Assembly (NCBI GenBank): GCA_963971285.1
Contig: OZ020254.1
Span: forward strand, 2,790,001-2,854,000
DNA length: 64,000 nucleotides
Direction of reading: 5' to 3'
Source: Astropecten irregularis
Taxonomy: Eukaryota; Echinodermata; Asteroidea; Paxillosida; Astropectinidae
In this document: positions 47,426 to 60,185 of the stretch, in pieces
Position numbering within the stretch: the stretch's first letter is position 1
Layout of the letters: every line of letters starts with the position of its first letter
Notes under the pieces: model-generated
Databases searched by the model: none
The model's input: only the letters and a program-made list of their open reading frames with translations
What the model was told of the DNA's origin: nothing
Made by a program: the position numbers and the translations under genes

Positions 47426-48669
47426 CATATGACGATAGGTTGAATTGCTTCAATCGGGCTTAATTGAGTAAAACATCCCGACAAAATGGACTTTGATGAT
47501 TTTGTTGAGCTTATACCCTTTGACTTGTTAAACTTTCATTCTTGAATTAGAGCTGCCATTTTGCAAATCTCTGATTGATCACAGACACAATGAAACAATG
47601 ACAATAATGGAGATAGGTGAAACACAAGATCGTAAGTTTTCATAACACACCAACAATTTTTTTATTACTGTACAATCCTCAATGAAAAACACGTTCTGCT
47701 CCACGTCTATCAAATTTCTGAAATTCTGTCAACGAGGAATGACCGAAGAAGACATTTTACTTAAATATCATTTGTATATGATGTAAAAAGGATTTTGAAA
47801 TAAAAATGTTTGTGAAATACCAAAGAACCACATACATGTAAATGGAAAACATTCTGTTATAGCTGTAGGCATAATCTTTATCAATATAACATGTATAAAC
47901 CCATTGAATTTGGTAGAAATAACACAGGAAATGTGTTTTGGGAATGGCTGGAATGGACGGAGGGCCGGCCAGACCAAATGACCCCTGATAAGCTGTCGGT
48001 CAGAATGGATTGTTGACTTGAATGGACAGGCGGACGGAATGGATCGGAGGCCTGACGTGGTCAAATGGACCTGGGGTCGATTTCACCAAACTCGTCGTAA
48101 CTTACTATCAATTGTTGGACTTATGATGCATTGCAGCCCCATGTAGAAGTTGTAGGATACGATGGGTTATCCTCCGTAACTCGATTTACGATCGATTGCA
48201 GGGCTTCGAGAAATCGACCCCTGGATGGACAACTAGATATTCAAATTGCATGACTGACCACACTGGCTAACTGGATGGAATGGTTAATCGGCCATAATGG
48301 ACAGCTGGCCGGAATGGACGGATAGCCAGACCTGACAACTGACCGGAACGGACAACTTGCTGGAACAGAATACGGGAACAGATCTTACTAACGTGAAATG
48401 CACAGAATGAGTAGGTATCTAATTAGCCTTTATTTTTTCTGTCAATATACCAAAAGTCAAAAGGGCTTGTCAAATAATGTATGTAGTATACAGGTTTACA
48501 GGTCTACAAATATGCTCCTCCTGTACACAGCATTCTACGTAGGAACTTGTCTTCATATATAGTGTGCGAGTACTCCTAGTTTAAACCATAACATTGAATA
48601 ATCCTAACCACAATGGGAAGAAAGCGTGTCTGCTGTAGTTGCACGTCGGTCGTTACGTACTCTGGCTGT
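47426..48669. other. Region between RNPC3 and CFAP206 3' ends
   Basis: No gene seen. Holds the MITE at 48073-48221 and loosely repeated GGAATGGACGG/AACTGGATGG motifs at 47940-48370 that look like degenerate short tandem repeats. Confidence 0.55.
48073..48221. mobile_element. Short MITE with GGGTCGATTTCAC ends, copy 2
   Basis: GGGGTCGATTTCACCAAACT and GCTTCGAGAAATCGACCCC ends; inner CGTCGTAACTTACTATCA matches the copy at 32313-32450 in reverse. Confidence 0.65.
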
Positions 48670-51600
48670 TTAGGTTTGGTCGACGTCCAGTGTGAGGTCC
48701 ACTTTGGTCATGACGGTGGTCTTGGTCTGACCGCCTCGTAGACCGGCCAGGAAGGTCTGTGGCTTGGGCACGTTGCTGGCGCCGTCCGTCTTGGTCTGGC
48801 TCGGGGTGTCCCTGAAGAGGCACACAAGACAAAAATCAGATTACCAACTCTGTACCTCATAACCCTCTTACCACTAGAAATGTAATGTAGTGTCTGAAAA
48901 AATTATCATGAATGATAACTCCCATAGGCCTTATTCATGGCGCATCCATTTTGTCACCTTCCTTGTATACCCTTCGGAAAACATAACACCAATTCTAAAA
49001 AAAAAATGGGTACCACACTACTTCGAATCCAAGCCCCGGTTTGATTGCACTGCTTCGAATGTAGGATGGCTGCACCGTGAATAAGGCTTATTCTGTGGGA
49101 GAAGGGTAACTTACTTGGGAAGGTAGACTTGAGTCACGTTATCCCGTCGGAGGTTGCTCAGGTTGGTCTGCATGGAATGGGTGACCTTGTTGCGAAGGTT
49201 AGTCTGGTGTTAGAATGAAAAAAAAAACAACAGAGAAATAGATTCAGAAATGGATCAAGATAACAAGCACTATCAAGATCTACACTCTTTAAGCATTCAA
49301 GCGAGGCTATGGCTTGTATTGGTCCGTGCATCTGTCTTTACTAGCCTTAGCCAAAAGAGGCCCAGCTATGTCAGCCAGTGGCTGGCCATGACTGATCTCC
49401 TCCCATAAGCTTTGATCCCAGACTCCACTATGGGGACCCATCTTCGAATCTCAGACTCTCACCAGTTTGATGGCCTTCCGGCGCAGCTCCCACTCATTCC
49501 ATTCGTAGGACTTGACGATGTTGGACTCGATGGGATGCACCTCGGTCTGCACCCCCATGTCGCACTTGGTGATGGGCTTCTCGATCATCTGACCCTGGTC
49601 TTTGCCCTGTTGAGAGGTCACAGGCCAAAGTTCAATGGTCAATAAGAGTCAGCTTGACACAAAGTTGGCTCAGTGGCAAAAAAAATGAAATGAAAGTCGG
49701 ACAACTTCATACCTTGCTGTCTACCTAGAAGAAAACTACATACTTGTTGTGAGAATGGTCACTGTCTGTGTCTCTGTCCACTTAAGACCCTCTCATGAAC
49801 ATGCAGTTTGAATTATTCAGTTCTAATCTTTGACCACTGATAGTGGACAGAAGTTCTTGGTGAAAGCAATCCTCTGGCCTTTACGAAACCAGGCTTAAGG
49901 CTAGGCATGGGACTTATGTCCCTACCGCCATTTGAGGCCCACAAAACGAAATGAAGGGACTGGGGCACATGACAAAGCCAAAAGAATGGCTCCAGCTTTG
50001 CCATGTATCTAAAGCCCCTTCATTCCATTTAGGACAAAAATGGCAATAGTAAAATAAATCTCAAGCCTCATTTCGTAAAGGCCCATAGAGAGAAAAAATC
50101 CTGACCATCCACAAAGTTGCTACTTCACACCTTTTTCAAAATGTACAAAAAGGACATCATGCAAATATAAAAGTGAAATCCTGCATGGCCAAGTTAAGCT
50201 TTCCAATGAACAGGATGGTTGATGAGAACCACAAAAGAAACATCATCTTTAAAAAACATCCACGTATTTTCAAATCTTGACCCCACCGCTACTCCCTCTC
50301 ACAAGAAACAAGTCTGTACACTAACCTGTGTGTAAGGGGTGATGGTAGCAAACTGGGCATGTAGTTCTAGGAGTTGGATCAACTCTGGAGACACCTTGGC
50401 ACACTCTGCTACGTGCATGATGAATCTAGGAGAGAGAGAACAGCAAAGCATGAAGCAAACAGGATTTGAGCTGTATAAGATTGGTCCCTTGCCCGGTGGG
50501 GCAATGGCATGCTGTTTGGGGTCTTCCATGTAATAGTACAGAATGGCTCTCACATCGGACATCAATCCAACGGATGGTGGATGTAGCAGTGAATTCTCCC
50601 TCTTCTTACCTATTGGGATCGCTGGCGAATTCGTAAGCAGCCTCTTTGGATGAGAACACGTAGTAGCGATCCTTGTAGTGCAGGACGCCGATGTCAGGGT
50701 TGCCAGGGAGCAGAAGGCGGTCAAATTGAGCCAATGTCCAGCCACAATAGCCCTGAGTCAAATGATAACGAGGGCAGTCATAATAACGAATGACGTGGGA
50801 GAAGAAACTAGGGATTTAGAAGCCACCTCTGGCGGTCTCTGAGATAAGGCAAGGGATACATGGAAGTTGACATCTGAGCACTAAGTTGCAGAGTGTTGCT
50901 TGGCAAACATGGGTTACCAACTAAACCTTTATGTTATTTCTATTGCCTGTAGCTGGTACTTTGCTATTCATTTCCCAGCATGGAAAATTTGCAGAGCGCT
51001 GCCTTCTGCCTTGAGCTGGTTATTGAACACAACCCCTCTCTTTGTGTTGGCTAAGGTAATGTGTCATGATTATAACAACATGGTGGGGCAGCTTATCAAC
51101 TCCCCATTTGCTTTGTTAGTCTTTTTGCTGCGGTAAAAGATGGAATTGATTATTCATCGCGGTAAATACAGATAAGGAAAAAAAGGTGGTCAAAGTAACG
51201 CAATGTCATGTTGCTGGTAGCGACGTTTTAGCTGCTGGAACTGCTAGCTATAGCCTTCATCAGTTGCAATGGACTCTGGACAAACTGTGCTTCGACTCAC
51301 CCTGTACTGAAGGGGCAGCCTCTCAAAGTTTTTGGTGGTCTCGGGGAATAGCCACTCCACGTGCTTGAAATCTGACGGCTTTACGCGATGTTCCTCGCCC
51401 GATGTCTGAAAAACCACGACAAGGACAAACAAGGATGGGATAAAAAACAATTTTTTCTATTCAATCTTAAAGATTTACTACATTTTGTTGAGCCCAGAAC
51501 CCAATGTGTTTCCTTTGTTGACAGAGCATTCTCTGTATATGGCCCCAGACTCTGGAACAAACTCCCAGAATACATCAGAGTCACCTCCTCATTTCACAAA

Positions 51601-54600
51601 TTCAAGACACTCCTGAAAGCTCACCTGTTGCAGGAGGTGTACCATATCAATAATTGTTCTTCTTTTTGTGCCTCAGCGCCTTAGAGCAAACTGTTTGATT
51701 TTGGCGAATTAAAAATTCAGGACTAGATCAGCTGAGATTCTCAGTAGAGAATCCTGGCAGTTAATAGGTAAGCTGACTGTTCCAAGTTGATGGAAACATT
51801 CTGTAGATCGGGCAACCTAGCTAGGCGTCCTGTTTCTTTACCTCTCTGATTCTCTCCTCGTCTGTCTTGATGTGCATTCCCTCCAGGAATGGAGCCAGCA
51901 TCTCAGCCGTGAACACCTCTTTGTGGCCCTGTAAGGGAAGGGGAAATTGTGTCATTACACCCAACTCAAATACTGGATAGATACTAGTATGATTGGATGT
52001 CATACTGCATCTCAAGAATCTGAAATACTATCTAATGGATCCAAAAGACTATCTCATAGATGAAGCAAAGACTATCCCATGGCTCAGAAAGACTATCCCA
52101 TGGATATATAAAAAAGAATATCCAGTGGATCCAAAAATTCTATCTCGTGGATCAAATGCAGACTATCCCATGGCTCCAAAAAAGACTATCCCACGCATCA
52201 AAAGACTATTCCATGGATCAAAAGACTATTCCATGGATCTCAAAGAATATTTAGTGGATCCAAACATTCTATCTCATGGATCCAACAAAGATAATCCTGT
52301 GGCTCCAAAAAAGACTATCCAACGGATCAAAAGACTATTCCATGGCATTAAAGTACCATACAATGAAGATGAAATCTCCTATTTTATGTGTAACCTCATT
52401 ACCTTGGTGAAGGGCTCCAGGCTGGCTAGGATATTACTCAGAACACTGAGTAGAACCATCTCATCTTGGAATCCGCTCCAGATATGGGCTAGGTTGATGA
52501 ATTGAGGCTGCAAAATACAACAAAGGAAAAGAAATGGAAACGACTTCATAGCGATAATCTTGCAACTTCTGTTATGCATAGAAACTATTCCCCACGAGGC
52601 TGAATGATATGAACTTGGACTGATATGCTGGAAATGCCACAGAGCAGATCATGATCAACTTCTTGTGAATACCAATGACCATTTCTGCTGGAAAGTGGGA
52701 AGATTAGAGATACGCATGTGCATGTTCACAGAATGGAAATTAAAAACTTTCCCTTCAACTCAAAAGAGAAGGAAAGTCCAACCATTTGTCGGCGGCGAAT
52801 ACTCACGTAGACCTGAGCCGTAGGAACGGCCGTCTTGGACTGCACGGTGGCCTGGAGCTGTTCTAGTCTGGATCCTAGCTGTGCCTCAAGCATCTCAACT
52901 TGCTGTGCACAGCTGATCACGTCATTCTGTAGGTTAAGAGAAAACCAACGACTTGATCAAACAACTAAAGTCATTTGCTGATTCTGTCCTTTTAACATCA
53001 AACGGTCTCCTAAAGAAAAGTGACTCAGAATTTGGAGAAAGATGCCATCCCAAATAACAACCTATATGAGTTTATGAAACAGAGGCCCAGGATCTGTCTA
53101 AGGCTCTATTTCGTGAATCCATTCTTAAACAACGGTTATCAAAATAGAAGCTTTTGGCTGAGGTCCTGAAGTAGACTCTCTAGTTTGAAAAGGAAAACAG
53201 AGCTTCAGCTTCAATGTAATACCACAACCTATATTCTCAGCATATGGATGACAGAGCTGGAGCCAGAGCCTGAGTCTCCGTTTGGTAAACGCCCCAAGTT
53301 TAGGTATCAAATCGAGCAGGGGACTCTCTGACTCTGTTTCTGCAAAACTTTGAGACCATGGAAAGGAGGGTTTCAATTGTCTAAACTATCTTGATTTTTC
53401 TTTCTTAGAGTCTTTTACCAAGATGATCCTGAGGAAGGATTCGTGCTGCCTGATGTTGATGAGAGCCTCCTTGAGAGCTTTGATGGAGGGTCCCTCCTTG
53501 ACGTCACCCGTCATTATCCTCTCGATCAGAGCTGCTCATAATCAGAAGCAAAAAAACAGCCACATTCAAAAATGCTTACAAAATCTTGTGTTTTTTTTAT
53601 TTTGGGTATTTCGATTAAGACTGGAGCAGGTTACAAAGAAAAACAAGATGTCTGGTGCCTGGACTCTTTACCTGTGTATTTGAATGCAACATCGCAGGAG
53701 CGCTGGATGGCACTGTCCACATTCTGCGTGGTGGCTGGGACGGCTTCATTCAAAATGGCCGGCACTGTAAGACAAGAACCGAGAAAGAGTCATGGAAGAG
53801 TGTTTGTGGACACTGTCAGTGGCTTTTGCCTGGAAAGATTTTTCTGATAGTCCGTCTGCCTGATTATAAAAATGACATTCTTTCCAAGTCTTCGAAGAAA
53901 GAGTGGACGTGAGGAAACAAAATGATGACCCATCCCTCGCATCCCCTCCCTCGACTTATCACGATTATCTCTGTCGGGTTGAGCAGACAGATCATTGCTC
54001 TAGCCAGCCTCCCAGTAAGGAGGGACGTGAGGTAATAAAATCAAGACCCATGCCTGAACGTCCCTTCTTTGTTTTATCAGGACATCTTCACCAACTCGAG
54101 CGGAAAACTCCCGTCGAGCCTTATGGGCAGAGGGGGATGTGAAGACGAAAAAATATAAGGACTCACGGTCATCGATGCCCTCTCCTCCTTTGCCGCACTC
54201 CTTGTTGAAGAGCCGGATGCCGGTCACGATGTGGGTCAGCTCCACCAACTGCCTCTCCTTGTCACGCTTGACCAGGGACATGAAGGTGCCCAGCTCTGTC
54301 TGCGGGAAGACACTCTGCAGGGCAGCTGTTATTGAAGCAAGAATGATCAAATCCTGCATCAGTAAATTTTTATTATTAACCTTGTCAGTTTCCTTTGTGG
54401 TTGAATTAATAACTAGTCTGGGAAATTCAAACTGGGGGTGTTTATGTGCATTGAAAGAAGCCTGTGTACCAGATACTATTTAGATTTAACTCGCAAGTAC
54501 ATGTAGCTTATTGCCGAGGCACAAAAAACTGATCCAAGAACCTCTTTTCTCAACTGCTCCTTCCAAGTCCATCCCCAATCTTACCAGTTGCCTCCCGGAC

Positions 54601-55998
54601 GACAGCTATGTCAGTAGGGGAGCCCAGCCCGGACCTCAGGAGCACGGCCGACACGATCTTCCTGTACAGACTCTCCAGCTCGTCCCGGGTGCGGGCCCGG
54701 CTGTCCGTAATCTCACGGATGACCGGCTGAAGACGCTGCTCCAGAACACGTCTGTGCTCGTCCAGAAAGTCCGCTGATGGAGGAAGTTGAGGACAAAACT
54801 TGTAATTACCATTTCATTAAGCACCGTGATCTAGCTGTCTCAGTTAATTTAGAAATAGTAGGCTGCCGGCACTGCAGACTGCTCACTGACTGGAGAGCCC
54901 TTGAAGGCTTTCTCTTCAGTCTTGGTGAATGATTTTGGAGGATCAAAATCAGGGGGCTTTCTCAAAGCTTGGCTCCGTTTCTTTAAACCATATGCTGAAA
55001 ATATAGATTGTGGTTTTTCATTGAAGCTGTTAAGCTGTTTTCTTTTTCAAACCAGAGAATCTACTTCCGAACCAGAGCAAAAAGCCTCTATTTTGATACC
55101 TGGTATTTTGGAATAGATTCACGAAATGGAGCTGGAGCCAAACCCTGAGCCGGAGCCGAGCTTTGAGAAAGGACCCAGGTCTTTCAAACTGTTTAAATTC
55201 ATATAAGAGTGCAAGCTTGATAACCTTTTTGATGGCTTCCTCAAACTTGTGCAAAAATAATGCAATTTCTTTCCTCTGGTGAAGCCTTATCCACCACAAC
55301 GGTACTACACAGAGCAAGTTATCTTACCTCTACTTGTGTAGTTCATATCGAAATACACCTGCATTTTCACCGTGTCCAGCGCCGAAGATCTGGCATCCAA
55401 CAGACGGTCAACACAGATCTGTCAAAGACAATGTACAAAGAACTCACAGCTCAAATTGTGACAAAATTTGCCTCAATACCACTTCGGTCATAACCTAAAG
55501 GAAAAAGTTTCCAGAACACAAGTGCAAGCATGAAGGAAGTGAATGTTTTGTCAGTCAATTCGTCTGATTGGTCATTTCTCAATACGTCATGCCGGCCTTC
55601 TTTTTCTAAACGTTATTTTGCCGGAGGCACGTTCCTGCCGTCACGACGTAGTGAACATTGGCCAATCAGAGTAAGGGAACGGCAAAATAGCGTTTCCTGG
55701 AAGAATGCCGGTGCTGGCAAAATTATACCCTGCAAAGTACGAAATTAAAAAACGTTGTTTACGTTGTTTTTTTTTTTACAAGGAATCGTTACTCTTCCTC
55801 ACCAACCTTAATAAGTTTCTGCACATCGTCTTTGGTCAGCGTCCTGTCCACGTTGAATTGATTGGCCGGATCTAGCACCACTGCTTTGACCATGAATGCC
55901 ACCAGCGTCTCCGACACTGCCTGGCCCTTGCTGGCACATTCTTGGGCGATTTCTCGGATGATGTTTTTGATCACACTCTCTGCCTGAGCACGTGACAT
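48670..55998 (-). CDS. CFAP206: Cilia- and flagella-associated protein 206, complete
   Basis: Exons in transcript order: 55998-55807, 55418-55328, 54773-54585, 54325-54167, 53764-53672, 53531-53419, 52926-52807, 52507-52403, 51928-51842, 51405-51301, 50752-50610, 50425-50326, 49606-49463, 49203-49115, 48811-48670; 623 aa, almost the human length (622). Conserved blocks run the whole way: AESVIKNIIREIAQECASKG, ETLVAFMVKAVVLDP at the start; KMQVYFDMNYT; FPQTELGTFM, HIVTGIRLFNKECGKGGEGI; KHVEWLFPETTKNFERLPLQ; LLLPGNPDIGVLHYKDRYYV; SYEWNEWELRRKAIKL; FLAGLRGG near the end. A coiled-coil-like stretch lies near residue 290. The family helps assemble radial spokes in motile cilia and sperm flagella and has no known enzyme motif. 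The start MSRAQAES agrees with the family. Confidence 0.96.
48925..49091. mobile_element. MITE in CFAP206 intron 14
   Basis: ATAGGCCTTATTCATGGCGC and GCACCGTGAATAAGGCTTAT are inverted ends; no coding capacity. Confidence 0.6.
49876..50084. mobile_element. MITE in CFAP206 intron 12
   Basis: GGCCTTTACGAAACCAGGCT and AGCCTCATTTCGTAAAGGCC pair as inverted termini, with inner GAAATGAAGGGACTGGGGC and GCCCCTTCATTCCATTT. Confidence 0.65.
51440..51690 (+). mobile_element. LINE C-terminal fragment (CR1/L2-like) in CFAP206 intron 9
   Basis: Plus-strand reading about 51470-51684 gives RTQCVSFVDRAFSVYGPRLW, NKLPEYIRVTSSFHKFKTLL, KAHLLQ and a stop, the stereotyped end of many non-LTR reverse transcriptase proteins (RAFS-x-GP-x-LWN-x-LP). 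5' truncated; antisense to CFAP206. Confidence 0.75.
52034..52343. repeat. Degenerate minisatellite, about 20-bp unit
   Basis: About 14 imperfect units around GGATCCAAAAGACTATCCCA in CFAP206 intron 8. Multiples of 3 in places let a 170-codon chance ORF run through it. Confidence 0.8.
53064..53296. mobile_element. MITE copy E, type-2 ends
   Basis: Left TTTATGAAACAGAGGCCCAG, right GAGTCTCCGTTTGGTAAACG then CCCC, shared core in reverse orientation. In CFAP206 intron 6. Confidence 0.7.
54952..55175. mobile_element. MITE copy F, type-1 ends
   Basis: GGGGGCTTTCTCAAAGCTTG at the left and CCGAGCTTTGAGAAAGGACC at the right, as in copy A at 261-474. In CFAP206 intron 2. Confidence 0.75.
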
Positions 55999-57173
55999 TG
56001 TGCTTCTGTGTAGACAGCCTCAGTCCTGATGTGAGAAAGAATTACGACTAACGTTAGCATTAAAAGAGACATTGTTCGGGTTGTTAAATGTCAATTTCTA
56101 AAAACCTAACTCAGCACAAATGGCTTATGAAAAGGCATAAAACATCAATGCAACCTTGCAACCGTTTGTCCGACTTGTTTTTAAAGAAAACCTGTGAGGC
56201 TGTGTCCAACGTTTTTAACCTAACGTTAGGCCTAACTGAAGTAAAGGTAGCTATGTGCCGCGGTAAAAAAAAACAAACCCAAATGAATGTTGCGCAAAAT
56301 TGCACATGGCCCAGTTTAAAACTTGCGCAGGCGTCAACATTTCGCTCAACAGATACAATCAAAATGATTGCAAATAGGCTACTGAAATAGGGATAACAAT
56401 TTTATCAAAATTAAACATGCGGAAAAGGGGTGGAGCCACAGTGTCACTGTGAAACTGAAATTAAATGTCAGTTAACTTACTTTAAGTTAGCATTGTTAAG
56501 TGAATATGTTAGCCTACTTAGACTAGTACTTTGTCTTTGAATTTGTTACACGTCAAAACGGAAAATCACAATTCCACAAGGAAAAAAGATCTTATTCCTT
56601 AGTTTGTCATTGTTAGGCCCCTTACTTAAGTTTCGATCCTTTTAAAACCAAGATCAAAACCTACTCAATCAAAAATAGGAAAAACTTTTATAGGCCTATA
56701 GGGCCTAGGCCTACGCCTACTTCACATAAAAATGACTGACTGTGAATGGACCAAAACAATCTGTCCGAAAATAGGGCAAGCTTGAAATTGATGTTGCCGA
56801 ACACAAACAAATTTGTTTTGTATCAAGATAAAAATGTCACTTTTTAAATCAATTTCTAGGGAAACATACGTACAGAATAATTCAGTCTTCTGCCGCTGTC
56901 ATCTATAAAAATGAAGTTTTTACAACAATTAAATTGTATTTCCACTCAACCCGACTGTCACGAATGTGTAAACCCCATGGAAACATCAAACAAGTGATAT
57001 GATTGGTTGAATGAGCAGACTAATGCCATTTGTAACTGTAGAGGGCGGTATGGCAGTTGACCGTAAAAATATTGTGGCACATGGACTACATGTTCAGTGC
57101 AGATTTGAGTGGAAAACTGACAATTCTGACATCGTTCTTTTCTGAAATTAATGATTTCATGAACATTTCTAAC
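55999..57173. promoter_or_regulatory. Region between the CFAP206 and UBOX5 starts
   Basis: Holds the CFAP206 5' UTR and promoter. A consensus donor GTAAGT at 57174-57179 follows a plausible non-coding exon (about 57050-57173) that could be UBOX5 exon 1, spliced to the acceptor at 62576. No coding sequence is supported here; the exon is inference from splice sites alone. Confidence 0.4.
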
Positions 57174-57585
57174 GTAAGTAGTTTGCGTGCTCGGATATTT
57201 GTTTAACAGCTTGTGCTGGTAATAGCATTTTATTTTAATTTTCCAGCAGAGTCACTGGCATCTCTTTTCCTTCTTTATCCATGCACTGTCAGTGCAGTGT
57301 CAGTGACACTGCAGGTTTCATCAGTGTTCATTGAAGTTTTGAACATTAGGGGGTCCAACATCATGATCATGTCAGTGTAATGTGTGTAGCATATCTTCAC
57401 TTTATGAGTATTTTTTTCTCAGAAAGACATAACTTGGTAATCCTAGGTTTTAGGGGCATAAATTATGTACATACAAAAAGGTCGCTAACTTCAGCCAACT
57501 CGTCCCAGCGTCATATCTGATATCTGTTCACACTGTCATGATTTAGAGCCCTAACCCAGAATTACCCAGAAGTTGGGGTTCCTGA

Positions 57586-57682
57586 AGTTTAGTACACTCA
57601 GATTAGCTGGTACCCAGCGTCTACTCACCTAAATTCTAGGTAAGTAGAAGCTGGGTACCAGCTAACCTGAGTGTACTAAACT
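57586..57682. repeat. Long hairpin, about 43-bp stem
   Basis: AGTTTAGTACACTCAGATTA, GCTGGTACCCAGCGTCTACT and CACCTA pair with TAGGTAAGTAGAAGCTGGGT, ACCAGCTAACCTGAGTGTAC and TAAACT around a loop of about 9 bases; few mismatches. Confidence 0.8.
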
Positions 57683-58200
57683 ATAGCCTGAGTATTTTAA
57701 CTTCACAGGATCCCCCAGAAGTTCATAATGCATGTGTACTGTTATTTCGCCATGATTAAACCATGAATCTACCATTTCGCAGACAATTATATAACTTCAG
57801 AAAGTTGCTGGCGTGGTTGTAATTATTACTTGTTTGTTATAATAATTTTTTGGTTTTTGGCTTTTTCGCGCAAGCGAAAAGCCTTTATTTCTGTTCTGTT
57901 TTTTGGCTTTTCCGTGATAGCGGAAAAGCCTTTGTTTCTGTTCTGTTTTTTTTTTTTTTTCTTCTTCTTCCTCTTCTTGTCGCTCGAGTTACCATAGACT
58001 TTTTCTACACGCCACTTTGGTCACTTTTAAGCAATCAATTTTAACCAAACTTGGTCCAAGTAAAGCCACTATAGCGTAGATGTATGCCGAACAATGACGT
58101 CATCATGACGTCATCAGGTGTCAAATTACAAGCGATTAAAATTTAATAATCAAAATCTTTAAAAATCAACAAAAAATCAACCGTTTGAGATATTAAGTTG

Positions 58201-58980
58201 ATTCCTTCACCAAATGTCAATGTTAGGTAAGGTCTTTCTTTATGACACATTGTTTGACCTCTGTGACCTCTACTTCCGGTCAAACAGGAAGTAGCTCCTT
58301 ATTTAAAAGTGGTAAGAGCTAGGATCATGATTCTTTCACCAAATGTCAATATTAGGTAAGGTCTTTCTTTATGACACATTGTTTGACCCCTGTGACCTCT
58401 ACTTCCGGTCAAACAGGAAGTAGCTCCTTATTTAAAAGTGGTAAGAGCTAGGATCATGATTCTTTCACCAAATATCAATGTTAGGCAAGGTCTTTCTTTG
58501 TGACACATTGCTTGACCTCTGTGACCTCTACTTCCGGTCAAACAGGAAGTAGCTCCTCATTTAAAAGTGGTAAGAGCTAGGATCATGATTCTTTCACCAA
58601 ATATCAATGTTAGGCAAGGTCTTTCTTTGTGACACATTGCTTGACCTCTGTGACCTCTACTTTCGGTCAAACAGGAAGTAGCTCCTCATTTAAAAGTGGT
58701 AAGAGCTAGGATCATGATTCTTTCACCAAATATCAATGTTAGGCAAGGTCTTTCTTTGGGACACATTGCTTGACCCCTGTGACCTCTACTTCCGGTCAAA
58801 CAGGAAGTAGCTCCTCATTTAAAAGTGATAAGAGCTTTGATCATGATTCTTTCACCAAAAGTGATTGTTAGGCAAGGTCTTTCTTTGTGACACATTGCTT
58901 GACCTCTGTGACTTCTACTTCCGGTTAAACAGGAAGTAGCTCGTCATTTAAAAGTGGTAAGAGCTAGGATCATGATTCTT
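58201..58980 (+). repeat. 129-bp minisatellite, array 1 (6 units)
   Basis: ACTTCCGGTC (one unit ACTTTCGGTC) recurs at 58272, 58401, 58530, 58659, 58788 and 58917, exactly 129 bp apart. Each unit also has the inverted ACTTCC...GGAAGT pair, GTAGCTCCTCATTTAAAAGT and GGATCATGATTCTTTCACCA. Confidence 0.95.
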
Positions 58981-59817
58981 GTTTTTAAATGTCCATTAAG
59001 GGGTCCCTTTGCTTTCTTTGTGTAACGGTTTACATATATATGTAAATCAATTTATAATATCATTTGCGGAAAAGCCCTATGTGCTGTTTGCAACAGCCAT
59101 AGATCTCTAGTTGGCTTTTCCATGTTCAATGGAAAAGGTATTGTTTTTGTTCTGATTTTTTTTTTTCTTCTTCTTCTTCTTGTCGTATGAATTCCTATAG
59201 ACAAAGCACATGTGCATTCTAGGTGCCACTTTTGCCACTTTTAAACTGCCGATTTTAATCAAACTTGGTCAGAACAAAGTCCCCACAGCGAAGTTGGTTG
59301 CCGAAACTTTTCGTCATCATGACGTCATCAGGTGTCACGTGACAGTGTCTTAAAGGGGCAAACTTCAGACATCAATTATGAACGAACCCTATGTCTGATT
59401 GAGTTGAAACTTGGTATGTATCTAAGTCGGGAAGTGTTATATCGAAAAATTGCAATGACGTCATCATGACGTCATTCCCTGATTTTTTATGATTTATTGA
59501 AATTTTGGGTCATTAAAGTTCTTTTAATGATATCTAGTAAATGAAACAAGATATCTTTGAATTTCTTTTTGATAATTCTTCAGCATACACCATAGATTAA
59601 CACTGCATAGACAACAATTATGTGACGTCATCATGACGTCATAAAAAATGTGATTTTTATAACACATAGTAGGAACGGCCGATCGCCTTGAAAATTGGTA
59701 CATTGGTGAATTGGAGGTTCGGGGTTGTAATTATGAAGTTACATCAAGACAGCGTCATTTTTTTATTTTTTTATGATTTTTTGAATATTTTTCACGCTAT
59801 AGCCCATTGACTTGTAC

Positions 59818-60185
59818 AGGGCAAACAGGAAGTAGCTCCTCATTTAAAAGTGGTAAGAGCTAGGATCATGATTCTTTCACCAAATATCAATGTTAGGCAA
59901 GGTCTTTCTTTGTGACACATTGCTTGACCTCTGTGACCTCTACTTCCGGTCAAACAGGAAGTAGCTCCTCATTTAAAAGTGGTTACAGCTATGATCATGA
60001 TTCTTTCACCAAAAGTGAATGTTAGGCAATTTCCTTCATTTGTGTCACATTGCTTGACCTCTGTGACCTCTACTTCCGGTCAAACAGGAAGTAGCTCCTT
60101 ATTTAAAAGTTGTAAGAGCTAGGATCATGATTCTTTCAGCAAAAGTAAATGTTAGGCAAGGTCTTTCCCTGTGACACAAACATGA
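59818..60185 (+). repeat. 129-bp minisatellite, array 2 (about 3 units)
   Basis: Same unit; ACTTCCGGTC at 59942 and 60072, with a partial unit before. Confidence 0.9.

Noticed and set aside
51993..52505. 170-codon plus-strand ORF with repeated peptide
   Set aside because: It reads through the degenerate minisatellite at 52034-52343 and antisense to a CFAP206 exon.
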